Positions 40,151-51,179 of a stretch of DNA of 64,000 bases are shown one piece after another. The position numbers and the translations under genes are program-made. Each line of letters opens with the position of its first letter. Positions within the stretch are counted from its first letter, which is position 1. Source of the stretch: Marthasterias glacialis (lineage: Eukaryota; Echinodermata; Asteroidea; Forcipulatida; Asteriidae); assembly GCA_911728455.2 (NCBI GenBank), contig OU452226.1, forward strand, positions 13,781,938-13,845,937. The letters are read 5' to 3'. Below the pieces are notes generated by a model that saw only the letters and a program-made list of their open reading frames with translations, did not search any database and was not told the DNA's origin.

Positions 40151-42377
40151 GCACTCATTTACATTAAGAGAGAGGATTTCATTGGTTTCATTCCAGAACT
40201 TAGGCTAAAGTTTGGGTCATTTCATTTCTACATATTAAGTCAGCAGGAAAGATTAGAGACTTGAGAGTGTGTCAAACTGGAAGGGTCAAAGATTATGATT
40301 TTCCCTCTCTACTTGGGGAGAGATTGTGCTTTGTAATTTCCTTTAATCAATGATCGTTTTCGTCAGTCAGGTTTAGTCAGTCTCTGATGTACACATATTT
40401 CTTCATGGTTGATATTACCGTTCATAAGTTACAATCCAAGCTTTGGAGTCTCCAGAGCAAGGAATAACAGCACAATATTGATATAAGTGCACTTTCATGC
40501 GTCTTAAAACTACAGTGTGTAGTTTGCAAAACATTTTTTTAAAGAGTGGGCTTGTTTCCCCTTCTGCATTTTGCCGCCGTAATGTCCTTTAGTCAAGCAG
40601 GCAGAACCATGGCGTCGGGCTCTTGAAGCTGTGCAGGGGCACAGAAACGTGCCGTCCATCGACTGTGAGTGTACAGGAAAAAAGGGCTCCGCATTTGTCG
40701 GTATTCGTGCGTCACTAGCAAGCAAGTCCTTTATTAAATGTTCATTGTTCATTCCAATCTTGTCTTGTTTGCAACCCTACTGCGGAGCTGTACTAGATAG
40801 ATCTAGAGGCAGAGAGAGGTGGAGAGAGAGAGAGGGAGATTATTTCTCTCCAAGGTCGAGGTCAAGGAATTATCAGTGAACTGCGCATAGTTGGCCATTT
40901 GCGGTCGTTGCCACTGGTTATATGCTACATGAACTTCTATACCTCCGGGGACTTTGCTAAGAGACGAAAGGGGGGGCGGAGTTTTCCCACACAATACATG
41001 CAAATTCATTACTTTACAATCAGTGTGTTTATATATATATGGCAATGGCTTTTAAAGTGGATTGCAATCTAGTGTGCTTTTAGAAGGGAAACGTCGGCCG
41101 GATAATTAGATTTCACTGCGAGACATTAATGCATCGATAATATTTTTTATGTGAACAAGTTATAGTGATTAGTAAGAGTAATGCCAAAAGACATTGATGT
41201 CATCTATGGTTCAGCATGCGCTTCCCATAAATTATTTCATAGAAAGATGGGAACGAAATGCTAGATCTCTCCCTCTCTCTGTCAATATTTAACCGTACGT
41301 GCTTCAACCAGTTGTCTTGACAAGAACAATAGCCACTTCATATTAAAAAGTAATGTCTGAATTCGAAAGGCATAATTAAAAACTTTCATTACACGCCAAT
41401 TAGATTGCGATTATTATGACACTGTGCTGACATGCCCGAGCGTTTCACTGCTAACACAAACACTGAAACAGAATACCGTGTTGATATAATCTGTTTTTCC
41501 CCCACTGATGTCCGTATCACAGTTGGTGACTAGCAGAGCCTTTGTACGCTGCCTCCATATCCATTTTTAATCAGGAACTATCATTACCAGCCACGTTCGT
41601 TCTGTATATACCACAGTTTCATGTACAGTTAGCGAAGGTCGTATCGGGCCCCATAATTGCACGGAGCGTGCCTTCCATCACGCTTATTTTAATTGAATAC
41701 AATGCCCACTTTAGAGGGTTATTGATCGCCGTACCCAGCCCCCCCCCTCCTCTTCAATAAGACGGCACCAGTTGTCACTTTTTAAATGATGCGCAGGATG
41801 TATGTGGGGAAACGTCCTGAGAGGTGCCAATCCAAAGTACACATTTTTATGGATGCATTCCTCTTCAGCCATCAAATACTTTTTTAAGATGGCATCGAAA
41901 CTGACAAATAATAAATTGAGCTGAGCTGCCGTTCAAGGTGTTATAATGAGTGAAGTTTATTTAAGTGCGCTGGTCTTTTTTTTCCCCCACGATTCGTTTT
42001 ATCAACACAGATAAGAAAGTGAAAATTGGTTTCTGACGAACGTTTAAATTTTGTAAGTTTACGGTGAATAATTAAACATAAGTTGTAAGTTCTTCCTCTT
42101 TGAATATTCACACTGTACATGTTGGGGAAAAATTCATCTTTCAAAACCGCACTTATTCCATAACCAATACGTGTACGTGAACCCCATCCCCCCGCCCCCA
42201 AATAAAAGAAAATAAGTAAAGAATGTAACAAGCCTTGTTTATTAAATTTCCATAAAGGAAAACAAATGGAAAAAGTAGAAAAAAAATTGTCTGTGTTGTG
42301 AATGAAAAGCCTTATTTCTGGATGCATCAACTTAAATCGTAGGATTTTTGAATTAAAATCGTTCCTCATCCCTTCCT

Positions 42378-42881
42378 CCATTAGCCTCTGTCACAGTGAC
42401 GTCATGGGGGAAATTAGTCAAGATGGCGATGTTTCATGCTGCAGTAACTCAATGGAAAATATCAGTCACTTCCCAGCCGGATAATCCCATGAAAAAAAGA
42501 ACAGAAAAAGAAAAGAAGCCTCAGAAATCAAAGAGTATGCCTATTTAATAATAATAATAATACAAAATTATGAAGCGTTATCTATCTATTACCAAACATA
42601 CATGTATTTGGAGGTGCTGGAAAAAAGATATATGTTTACATATATATATATATAAAATTTAAAAAAAAAATTGTACATTACAACAAACTTAGAACTACAA
42701 AAACAAGGTATACAATTAAGGTATTCAAAAGAAATTCAACATGGTGAGCCATTCCTAAGTATTTTTTTCCTGATTTTTTTAATATTTATTATTTTAGCAC
42801 TGCATTATCCGCCATATTGACATTTCTCCGCTAAGCGCCCTCACGGGTCATTGTCGGTAATTGCATGACAGAGGCTAATGG
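42378..42881. mobile_element. foldback element with CCATTAGCCTCTGTCA ends
   Basis: The 16 bp at 42378-42393 are perfectly repeated in inverse orientation at 42866-42881. Further in, GTCAAGATGGCG (left) matches inverted GTCAATATGGCG (right). The centre is AT-rich with (TAA)n and (TA)n runs. It is non-coding and 504 bp long. It contains a full CRE palindrome TGACGTCA at 42397-42404. Confidence 0.65.
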
Positions 42882-44189
42882 TTCAACCGCTACTCGTTTT
42901 GTTTTACCCACACGCCGAGTTCATCAGCCAACAGAAGACACCCTCTACTCCAGTATAGGCCGTGTAGAAAAGTAAATTGAGTCCAACAATAATTTCCAAT
43001 ATTTACGTCTGCCAGTGCTTGGCGAGTGTGTACTTAGTTTTTTTTTTGTTTTTTTTTTCAGAAATGATTAATAGAGCCCAGTGTTGTGAAACCAGTGTTA
43101 AATTCTACACGGATTTTCACAGGTCAAGCGTTAAGGTGTATTTTTCAATATGAAACAGCTGCAGCAACAGACATGGGAAATGAACGCGCGCACGGTTGTA
43201 TTCCCAGGTTTGCTTTTGATTTAAATCATGTTTTGTTTTTTCTCTCTCCGACATATTTTTGTTTACTGCTGGAGACATTTTGTCAATCTTTAATCATCTG
43301 AGGGAAATGGGACGTTATTTTTTCATGCTTGAGAAAACACAAAAAGTCAACACTACCAAAAAAAAAAAAAAGTGGGGGGGGGGGGGTGAAACCAAAGGTT
43401 GTTGACAGTGTAAATGTCCTATTTGAAGGACTCAAGCAAACATATGCAGTGAGTAATCCCCGTAGCATCAGTCTCATATCATGTAACAATCAAAGGGGAA
43501 ATATTTCTATCCAAAGTCGACATTTCCTCTGTTTCAAAAATATTGCCATCTAAACAAAAATATGAAATATTCTCCTCTGATACAGGGCAATTGTATGAGC
43601 TGAATGATTCAAGTAGAAAACGATCCATAAAAATCAACATAGGGTCAGGTTTTTTGCTTCTTTTTTTCTTTTTTCTTTTTCTTTTCTTTTCTTTTTTTTT
43701 GGCTGGAGACGAAGTTGTCAAAATGAGTGACTGTTTGATGTATTTATGTGAACAATGTCATGGTCAATTCAGTTGTTTGCTCCATCTCTTCTACTCGTCT
43801 TGAGAGACCCGGTCACTTCCATAACAGCCAGAAAATAAGCCTGTAATTGAACAGATAATGGGAAGGCTCTGTGAGCAGTTTTTTTTTTGTCTAAAAATTA
43901 TATCTTGTACGCCCTGAAACAAAAGGGTGGCAGTTTTTATTATTAGTGTTAAAATTGGTTAGCAGTTGTCCTTCATATTAAATTGATTGAGAAAAGGGGT
44001 TGTTAAAGGGACACATTAACTTCAAATATCTTTAAAAAATTTGTTTGGAAATGCTCCTTTTTAAGAGTTGTTAACACTATAAAACATGTACAGTGTGTTG
44101 CAATTAGTGAGTAGTGATTTAAAAAACAATCATAAACTTGCCTCTCTACTGGTTTATGTAAACAAGTACTGTACATTTGATAGAGTTAT

Positions 44190-44545
44190 TAAAGGGTTTG
44201 TGGAATATTGGTACGATTAAAAATATAAACGTTCACAGGTTTGCACATAATTACATGGTATAAAGATGGTCATGGTGGAAAACGTCCCTTGAAATATTTT
44301 TGCCCAGTTTTTGAGGAACGAATGAGGTGATTAGTTTTTATTTTTAGTCAAAAACTTGATGTTTAAAACTGTTAAAATAAAGTGTATTTTCCCTCCCCCC
44401 CCACTTTTTTCTCAGTCCATCAATCGATTGAGCTTAAACTTTCACAGGTTATTTCATGTAGGCGTAGGGCCACACGAAGTGCGGATACTGGTCTTTGACA
44501 ATTACCAATGTTATCTGCTTAAGTTAAAGCGGCAAATGCATTGCC
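44190..44545. mobile_element. two joined partial MITEs
   Basis: Left part (44190-44350): TTAAAGGGTTTGTGGAATAT, later AGGTTTGCACATAATTACAT and CCTTGAAATATTTTTGCCC. From memory this resembles one end of a long-arm palindromic sea star MITE. Right part (about 44405-44540): CGATTGAGCTTAAACTTTCA, CAGGTTATTTCATGTA, GGTCTTTGACAATTACCAAT. This resembles the right end of the TTAAAGGCAG family. Neither has its partner end next to it. Confidence 0.45.
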
Positions 44546-46301
44546 AAACAAATCACTCACGGTAAGCGGAAACTTGCAGTGAACCAGCCATAAACATTAT
44601 ATACCACGTGGCATTTTCGGGGTCAACAAACAAGCATACAGGTATGCCCTGCTTAGCAGGTGTGGTTTCGAATTGAACTAGTTAATGCTAACTCTTTAGA
44701 AAAATAAAACAAATACTTCACAAACCATGGTGAGTCTATTCAATAAATCGGTCACCTGGGGCTGATCCCAGATCAATAATTTACAAACATCTGTCAAAGT
44801 ATAAAAAGCTCTATGTATTTATTTATGTATTTTTTTTTTTTTTGTAATTATTGTATATCTAGGGTACACACATCAGTGGGGGAAAAAAGGGTCTCCATTC
44901 TGGCCCTGCTTGATGTTAAGAATAAAATTTAAATATACAATTAAATTTAACCGTGGAATTTCAAAACTCCTTTTCCCTTGAAAGGATTTTCGTAATCCCA
45001 TTATTTGCACGCTTTATTTTTAAAAATGTTTGTACATAAATTATAGGATCCGCATATTCAACTAATGCTAGGTGTGTGTCAACACTAAGTATTTAGTCAT
45101 GAAACACTAATGGTTTATACTAAGAGGTTCTTTAGAATTTGTGTGCCATTAAATGCAACATTCTAATAGCTCCATTGAGTGACAGCTGTAAATATTGCTC
45201 CATTACTGAGGCACAATTGAGCAATGATTGAAGCATTGTGTTCAGGAGAAACCTTCATTTTGGTATTGTTGCTAATGTGGATTGTGATAAACAGTCACAA
45301 ATCGCCGTTTTCATTTCATACGTAGTCACACAGAGTCACTGTTTTGTCACAGAACTAATGCAAACATTTTGTGTTTTATGAGTTGATGCATTGGAGTATA
45401 CTACGAGACATTTCCATGTAGTTGGCGTTGTTGGACTACATCTTTAATAATGGTACGAGAAGGAGAGATTTCTGAAACCCTGGACTACGTGTTTTTATAA
45501 CATAAAAAGTCCAGCATTTAATGATGGTGTAAAGTAACCACGGCAAACTTTGCCTTCCCTGTTCAAACGACGCCAGCCGTAGTCCATCATCGCTAAGATC
45601 CCTCATTCGACAACGCATCCCCGTCCCCCCCTCCATCTCTAAATATTCATCAGCCGTAAGTAAATTCCAAACAACAGAATGTGCACGTAAACTAATAACG
45701 TATATTATGTACATATTTCCGTAGCCGACGGGTCCCGGACTAACGGCACGTAAAGACCCCGCTCTTATGTTAGTATGTGGGCTTTGTCTCCGCAGCTGAA
45801 CTACACAACGATCTGCTTCATATTGTACTCTGATACTGTTTAAACAGCATCTTGTTTGAGTTTTAAAGATGGATAAAGTTTAGAGTCTACAAAGAGAAAA
45901 GAGATAACCAGTAATGAGTTTGAACTCTATTGTTAAAGAGGAACGTTGTCTGTCGGTTGTGTACTGGACAAACTTGAGCGTATGTGTTATCAATGAGACG
46001 GCGTTGAGCCGAGTGCGTGCAGTAAACACCACGCCATGGGCTTGGTGCCCAATAAATGACAAAATAAACAGGTCAAAAAAAAAATTCAAGCAAAAACGCT
46101 CAGTAGATGTGGGCTGTGTGGCTTTTCATATTGCTGGGCTTTGAGTTGGACTGTTTTGCAGTAAATGTTTAGTCGATTTAAATTGTCTGTTTGATTCAAA
46201 CGATATTTTTTAAAATGCCTGTGGGAATTTTTCTTAGGCTGGACACGATGGTTGTGTTAAGTAACGATTTGTTTCCCCCCTTCTTTTTCTGTGTTGTGCA
46301 G

Positions 46302-46384
46302 GTTTTGGTTTTGTTGTCATGGAGAATGAAGACAATGTTGACAAGATCTGTGATATGCACTACCATGAAGTAAAAGACAAAATG
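46302..46384 (+). CDS. msi: Musashi exon B: RNP1 and C-terminal half of RRM2
   Basis: This 83-nt exon completes the Gly codon begun in exon A and encodes [18 protein letters not shown], then HYHEVKDKM. It ends in phase 0 at ATG|GTGGGT. With exon A it forms an RNP1 octamer RGFGFVVM. The two aromatic residues at RNP1 positions 3 and 5 that stack on RNA are kept, but the last position is Met instead of Phe/Tyr. Helix alpha-2 ([14 protein letters not shown]) parallels the MSI segment with VEKVCEIHFHEI. A T/C-rich acceptor precedes it. The fit to the family in sequence, length and phase is very good. Confidence 0.9.
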
Positions 46385-47023
46385 GTGGGTGAAGCAGTTT
46401 TTCAGAGTGATTAAAAAAAAATTGTATTAAAGGCAGGGTATCCCTTTGGTAATTACTCCACAAATTAATGATCATAAAAGCTTACTAAGTAAGAAACACA
46501 GGAGAACTGTTGACAGTATAAAACACTGCAAGAAACGATACCCTTTGAAGTAGTGTGGTTTTAGAGAAGACATAATTTTCGGCAAAAAAAAATTGATTCT
46601 GAGAAATTATTCATGCATGAATCGTTTCTCACGTAATGAAAAAACATGCAGTTTCAGCATTTTTTTATCCTTTTGGATGGAAATAACTGCTCCAGATTTT
46701 TGGCCGATATCTCAAAAACACTACCATCTTTTGAAACAAAATAATCACAGGTTAGTTTCAGGGTATGTGTCTACAGTTATATAGGATTGAAACAAACCTG
46801 TTCCAAATTCCAAATTTACCTCTGGCTTTTAAATCAAAGAAGCACCTTTGTTTTAACAAGCTTTCTCATTATTCAAAAAACAATCAAAATTGGTCACTCA
46901 TCAAGTGTGTCATCGATAAATTCTGTTTGTATTTAATATGATCTGGTAGTTGTGATCATCCTCTTGACTCCTTACTCTCCTTGTTAATCTCTTGTGTCCT
47001 TTCTTCTCCCGTTCTTGTCTCAG
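46385..47023 (+). other. 639-bp intron between exons B and C, mostly one MITE
   Basis: Phase 0 intron from GTGGGT to a pyrimidine-rich tract ending GTCTCAG. About 406 bp of it (46427-46832) is a MITE related to the copy at 15689-16096. Without that insertion the intron would be about 230 bp. Confidence 0.8.
46427..46832. mobile_element. MITE, TTAAAGGCAGGG family, copy 2 (406 bp)
   Basis: The left end is TTAAAGGCAGGGTATCC and the right end is TACCTCTGGCTTTTAA, with TTAA at both edges. The interior is collinear with 15689-16096, including CATGCAGTTTCAGCAT and CTACAGTTATATAGGATTGA. It fills most of the intron between exons B and C, starting about 42 bp after exon B. Confidence 0.8.
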
Positions 47024-47120
47024 GTCGAGGCGAAGAAAGCGCAACCCAAGGAAGTCATGATGCCTCAGAACCAGCTACGTCAACGGACAGCGCTCATGAG
47101 GAACATGTACGGCATGTACG
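47024..47120 (+). CDS. msi: Musashi exon C: end of RRM2 and KAQPKEVM linker
   Basis: This 97-nt exon is entered in phase 0 and left in phase 1 at TACG|GTAAGT. It encodes VEAKKAQPKEVMMPQNQ followed by LRQRTALMRNMYGMY. VE-KKAQPKEVM is the end of RRM2 (beta-4) plus the linker shared by Musashi and Rbp6 proteins; here Ala replaces the usual Cys in VECKKAQPKEVM. The basic, Met-rich stretch that follows takes the place of the RGRSR or TRGRARG segment of vertebrate Musashi. Acceptor and donor are both strong. This is the last exon with clear motif-level homology; the rest encodes a low-complexity tail. Confidence 0.9.
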
Positions 47121-47215
47121 GTAAGTACCAATGGCAGTCAGTTACTACGGACCAGTCTAAAGAAAGTCCCCAGACCATCAGGAGTGGTTTTGATATTTTG
47201 ACGGTGAACTCTTAC

Positions 47216-47353
47216 GCCTGGTTTCATATTTCATGGCAGTTGAGAAAGCGAAGCAAATTTTTCTTGCGTCACAGTTGGAAAACAGCGCATACTGATTGTT
47301 TGCGACGCGTACATTCGCTTCATGTTCACCTTTGCAATAAGTATGAACCAGGC
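47216..47353. mobile_element. 138-bp foldback MITE with GCCTGGTTTCATA ends
   Basis: GCCTGGTTTCATATTT on the left matches the inverted right end GCCTGGTTCATACTTATT. GAAGCGAA-like words repeat in both arms. TTAC lies at or next to both edges (CTTAC left, TTTAC right), a possible target duplication. It is non-coding. Confidence 0.6.
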
Positions 47354-48555
47354 TTTACTTTGATCATTTCCTTTTCTGGCTAACCTAAATGTAAGGAGTG
47401 GTCATACTCGGTTCTTTGAGAGTTCCATTCTTTGGGCAGAAATTGAAACCATGTGTGCACAGAAATAAAGTTTCCAAGTCCTGAAATCAGGGGACAGATA
47501 CAGATTTTCATTCAGTTTCCTTCACCTTCATTACTAATTAGACATGCTAGCTTTTCAGCTGATCAGCCGATTTTCTGGATTTTGGATTCTCGGCTGTGCC
47601 GTTAAAAATTGGGGGAAAAAAAACCACAAGAAAAACAGTACAAAGTATTGCTGTACATGGCACTTTCAGATCTGATACTTCATGGAGGCAACAGAGGCAA
47701 TTGCCTCCATTGCCCTGTGGTCATTGCCTTGGTGCCCTTAAAATTTACAGTTTTCTCATAGAGGTGCCCTTTATCAAAAAGAAAATGCCTTGGTGCCCTT
47801 GCCCTTTCAAGAACGAAGTAGTCAGGCCTGTACTTTCCTCTTTTTCGGACAAAGGCCTACCTGATAAATGCTCTTTCAAAAAAGAAAAGGAAAAAAGGGC
47901 TTCTCCGATGTAGATTGAAGATGGCCCAGGTATGACTGAGGATACAGAACTAAGTAAAAAAAACATGAAGCGTCGTTGGGAAAAGAATGTTCATTGAACT
48001 CACTCACTACCGGTGGAGCGTTATTCTATTGTGATGTTAACAGCTTTCCCCCACCCATCTGCAATATTGGTTGGAGGTCATTTACCCGCTGTTCACAGAT
48101 CAGCTTATCACATCACAGATTCCTGTTCTCATGGATCGTTAGCTCCAACTCATTAATACCTCACTCACTCTGACGGATAGCCCACCACCACAAGAAAACC
48201 TCCAAATGAAATTTTGATTGTCTGTCTGTTTCACTTTTAGGAGCTCTCCCTTACGAGGCTCGGTGAACGACACACCTTGTTATGGTTGCCTGTTAATACA
48301 TGTAATATCCATGTTGTCATTAACGATTTCATTAAAGACGGGGTCTCCATAAGACACTTAATAACAGTAGAACAAGGCTGTGCATTGTATGACCTGAAAT
48401 GTATACACTTAGGCAAGAATTGTGTCTAATCAGGTTAGACCTTTTCTTAGCAATTACTTCCTAAGATGTGGTGTAAGCTGTACTTGTCTTCAGGTTATAT
48501 TAGGCATCAAATAATTGTCCACCTGAAGTAATTTTGATTGTCTGTTTTTGCCCCC

Positions 48556-48577
48556 CTCTCTCTCTCTCTCTCTCTCT
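48556..48577 (+). promoter_or_regulatory. (CT)n polypyrimidine tract of the exon D acceptor
   Basis: Eleven CT units lie 21 bp upstream of exon D and are followed by a T-rich tail to CCAG. CUCUCU is a classical binding motif for polypyrimidine-tract binding protein, so regulated inclusion of exon D is plausible. Only sequence supports this. Confidence 0.5.
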
Positions 48578-48598
48578 TTTTATTTTTGTACAATCCAG

Positions 48599-48643
48599 TT
48601 GCACCGTGGAACCCCTATGCTCAAGGCACCTGCACTAATCCAA
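48599..48643 (+). CDS. msi: Musashi exon D (candidate cassette exon, 45 nt)
   Basis: The sequence runs from CCAG|TT to CCAA|GTAAGC, a good donor. In the phase dictated by exon C it reads V, then APWNPYAQGTCTNP and one base. Both ends are phase 1, so the 45 nt can be included or skipped without changing frame. The peptide is rich in Pro, Asn, Tyr and Gln, like the neighbouring tail exons. I do not recall a counterpart in vertebrate Musashi. Support comes from the splice sites, the open phase-compatible frame and composition; there is no direct homology. Skipping it joins exon C to exon E or F in frame. Confidence 0.6.
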
Positions 48644-49456
48644 GTAAGCATCAAGCTTTTCCCTCCTCTTTTCACCCCCACGCCCTCCAGTCCCGTCGGT
48701 CTTTATTCCCACAGGCATCCACAGTCACCCCCTTTTGACAAATCTTCATGTCGACATATTATTCAAGTGTACGTTGTTGTGAGCGGACTTCAGGGGGCAG
48801 GGTAGCCCTATCACTTGAGTGGACGGACTTCTTGGCCAACAGACCAGCTGTTAAAACACTACCCCTCCTCCCTGGTACCCCGTCATCAGTGCCTAGCGAT
48901 GAGGCCTTACACCCTTTACAACCCGAAGAATATTCTTGGATGGCTCTTTATGTGATTGTTATTCCCACATGCACTGAGCAATAAAAACAACTGTCAGTCA
49001 GAGAGCATTTGACTGACTGGCCAATTCCTATACACGCTGTTTCATTTCTGTCAATTTGCAGACCTCCCAAAACATCAACTCCTTGCCCATTTTTTAATAA
49101 AATCCTAATTAAGTTTTCGAGACAAAGCGACAGCTTTCAGAAGCAGTTTGCAAGTTATGACTTACATGAAGGAAACATTTCAACACTAGACACTGCAGCG
49201 TTCCAAAGTGAGAAAGCAAATGGTTTATATTTGCGACTGAAGCTTCTTCTTTTTTATCTGAAACATTTTCTAAAACATTTTTGGGGGAGTAGGATTCCTA
49301 CATAAATTCAAAATCAGTTTTGCGAAACTGTGAGACCCACATCCCGTCCAACAAGGCAGATGGTTCTCCCATACATGTGAATGTAACTCTGGGTTGATCA
49401 TTTTTAGGAGCCCGGGTTAATGGGTCCCTTTTGGCAATATGCCATGGCAGTCCTGT

Positions 49457-49630
49457 TTCTTGAGATTCAAGGAAAGCAGGTCGACACCCCTTGATTTGGG
49501 TGAATAAGTCCACCACGAAGTACCCACATTGGCTATACTCAATGGTAGTCACTTTTCTTGAGATTCGAGGAAAGCTGCAGGTAGACACCCTCCCCCCGTG
49601 ATAAGTCCACCACGAAGTACCCACACTGCC
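49457..49630 (+). repeat. diverged tandem duplication, about 98-bp unit
   Basis: TTCTTGAGATTCAAGGAAAG...AAGTCCACCACGAAGTACCC recurs as TTCTTGAGATTCGAGGAAAG...AAGTCCACCACGAAGTACCC. The middle of the second copy is shorter and C-rich. Confidence 0.85.
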
Positions 49631-50385
49631 CTCTCCACCTGCGTAAAGAGACACCCTAGGTTGATGGCCGACGCGTCAGGTCTTGGTTCAAATAAATCAC
49701 TGTGTAAAAAAATTATTGTGGATGGTGACATTTAAAGATAAGTTCTTTCCCCGACTTCAGCCACTTGTCCTTAACACCTTAAAGGTAAAACATGGGATTG
49801 GTAAAGCTGACAGTGCAGTGTTTTTATTTTATGTGATTCAATAAACACATGAAGGAAAAAAAAACTGTGAAAATTCGGGCTCGATCCGTTGTCTGAGTCA
49901 GGAGAAAATAGTGAAAAACCACGCAGACTTTTCAGCATCACTTAAACACATTGTCCTTAATTTTGATTGTTACAATCGAGATTAAAAGTCTTCAAATTCT
50001 ATTTTCTCGACTTTGACAGTATTTCAGACAGAAATATTTCAATGGAAGATTGCTACTGGTACGAACTTCATAATCAGTAAGCTTTCAGACTGATACTAAT
50101 TAAAAAGACAATGGGATGAATACCAATCCTGTAGTCTACCTTTAACTGGGTAAAATTGATTTTTGAAGATTCAAATGTCTCAGTATAGACATGGTATCCA
50201 CTAAGAACATGTCCAGATTTTCTCCGTTTTAAATTTGTTTTGTGTAGGTGTAGTCTGCAATGTAAGCTGGTTATGTTATGAATTTGGTCGAATACCCAGT
50301 CACTGTTACTCTTAAACGGTCCAGAATCAGTCCTTTTTATCCTGTCCACCAACATATATTTTGTTGAACCTCCGCAACTGAAAGC

Positions 50386-50764
50386 GGGACTGTCATCATG
50401 ATCCTAGCAGGCCTGTAGCTGTACATGGAATAGACCTTTATCATGCTGCTACCATCTTGGTCATGTTCCCTGTATCCTATAATAATAATAATAATCCTAT
50501 AACAGTAATAGATGCTAATATTCATTGTACAAAAAGGAACCAGACTATTTGCCCTTCCAGCCTCGGTTTGGTTACATTGGTTTGAATGGGAGAAAATGAA
50601 GATGGCCGCACCATGATAACGGTCTATTATGACCTTTCACTCTGTTTTGCGGTGGTCATAGATCTAATGCGGCCAGTGCGTGTGCACGCGTGCAGTAACT
50701 GGGTGAGAGTTCATAATTCCATGTACAGCCGCAGGCCCTGCTATGATTATTCCAACAGTCCCCC
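50386..50764. mobile_element. foldback MITE with GGGACTGT ends
   Basis: The left arm runs GGGACTGT, then TAGCAGGCCTGTAGC, then TGTACATGGAAT. The right arm is the inverse (ATTCCATGTACAGC, GCAGGCCCTGCTA, ACAGTCCC). Inner arms also pair: ATAGACCTTTATCATG against inverted ATAGACCGTTATCATG, then CCATCTT in both. CCCTTTAA at the right edge suggests TTAA-type insertion. It is non-coding. Confidence 0.7.
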
Positions 50765-51128
50765 TTTAAACCTGAAGACTTTTCGTTAATAGTAGCTGAA
50801 GTTCATTATTTAAAATTTAACTGATGACACAAAGATTTGTTTGACGTTTCTATTGGTAGTATATAACAGTTAACTGACCACTCTCAAACAATTATTTTTT
50901 TTTTATAGATTTGTGTGTTTTTTTGTACATCAAAACCCCTTGCTGAATTCAAAACCTATTGAATGTTTCACAGGTTTTTTGACGGAAACATTTTTGAAGA
51001 AAACGCCTGGTTTTCAATTGCCAGTTAAAGTGTAGGCTGTAACAGCATTGGATAGTGTATTATAATTAATATCAATGAAGAACTAATGATGTTATCGTCC
51101 CTGATCTCCACACTATCTCACTCTCTAG

Positions 51129-51179
51129 GCTTATCTCCTTCTATGCCGATTCTCCTGGAGTCTGTCCCTAATGTGAAAG
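51129..51179 (+). CDS. msi: Musashi exon E (tentative cassette exon with GC donor, 51 nt)
   Basis: A pyrimidine-rich acceptor (ATCTCACTCTCTAG) precedes a 51-nt open segment reading LSPSMPILLESVPNVK after a split Ser or Gly codon. The donor would be AAAG|GCAAGT, a strong match to the minor GC-AG donor class. Phase is 1 at both ends, exactly as for exons D, F, G and H, which is the main reason to propose it. The peptide is less Tyr/Gln-rich than the others and I recognise no homologue, so this may be a false exon. Confidence 0.4.

Larger units (their letters stand above)
28041..46301 (+). other. 18.3 kb intron between exons A and B
   Basis: Bounded by GTAAGT at 28041 and a T/C-rich acceptor ending TTGTGCAG at 46301, phase 1. 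It contains poly-G/C tracts at 28351, 28801, 30520 and 33675 and a relatively CpG-rich, low-repeat block around 30600-32500. Further along are a purine/pyrimidine mirror region at 34.2-34.5 kb, a tRNA-like SINE fragment at 36.5 kb amid short direct repeats, a GAGTGAAA-rich stretch near 40.0 kb and foldback elements at 42.4 and 44.2 kb. No exon was recognised. Stretches not named here (38030-39930, 40900-42370, 44560-46300) show nothing I can interpret. Confidence 0.8.
47121..48598 (+). other. 1.48 kb intron between exons C and D
   Basis: Phase 1 intron. A small foldback element lies at 47216-47353, about 95 bp after exon C. The acceptor side has a near-perfect (CT)n run at 48556-48577 followed by a T-rich stretch and CCAG. 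Nothing else was recognised. Confidence 0.65.
48644..51128 (+). other. 2.5 kb intron between exons D and E
   Basis: Phase 1. Contains a roughly 98-bp tandem duplication at 49457-49630 and a foldback element at 50386-50764. Other parts (48760-49440 and 49640-50380) show only chance open frames. Confidence 0.5.

Noticed and set aside
49018-49305. 98-codon frame near a TTTGCAG acceptor-like site, considered as an extra exon
   Set aside because: After the TTTGCAG the frame is not open to a good phase-1 donor, and the peptide has no similarity to the Musashi tail.
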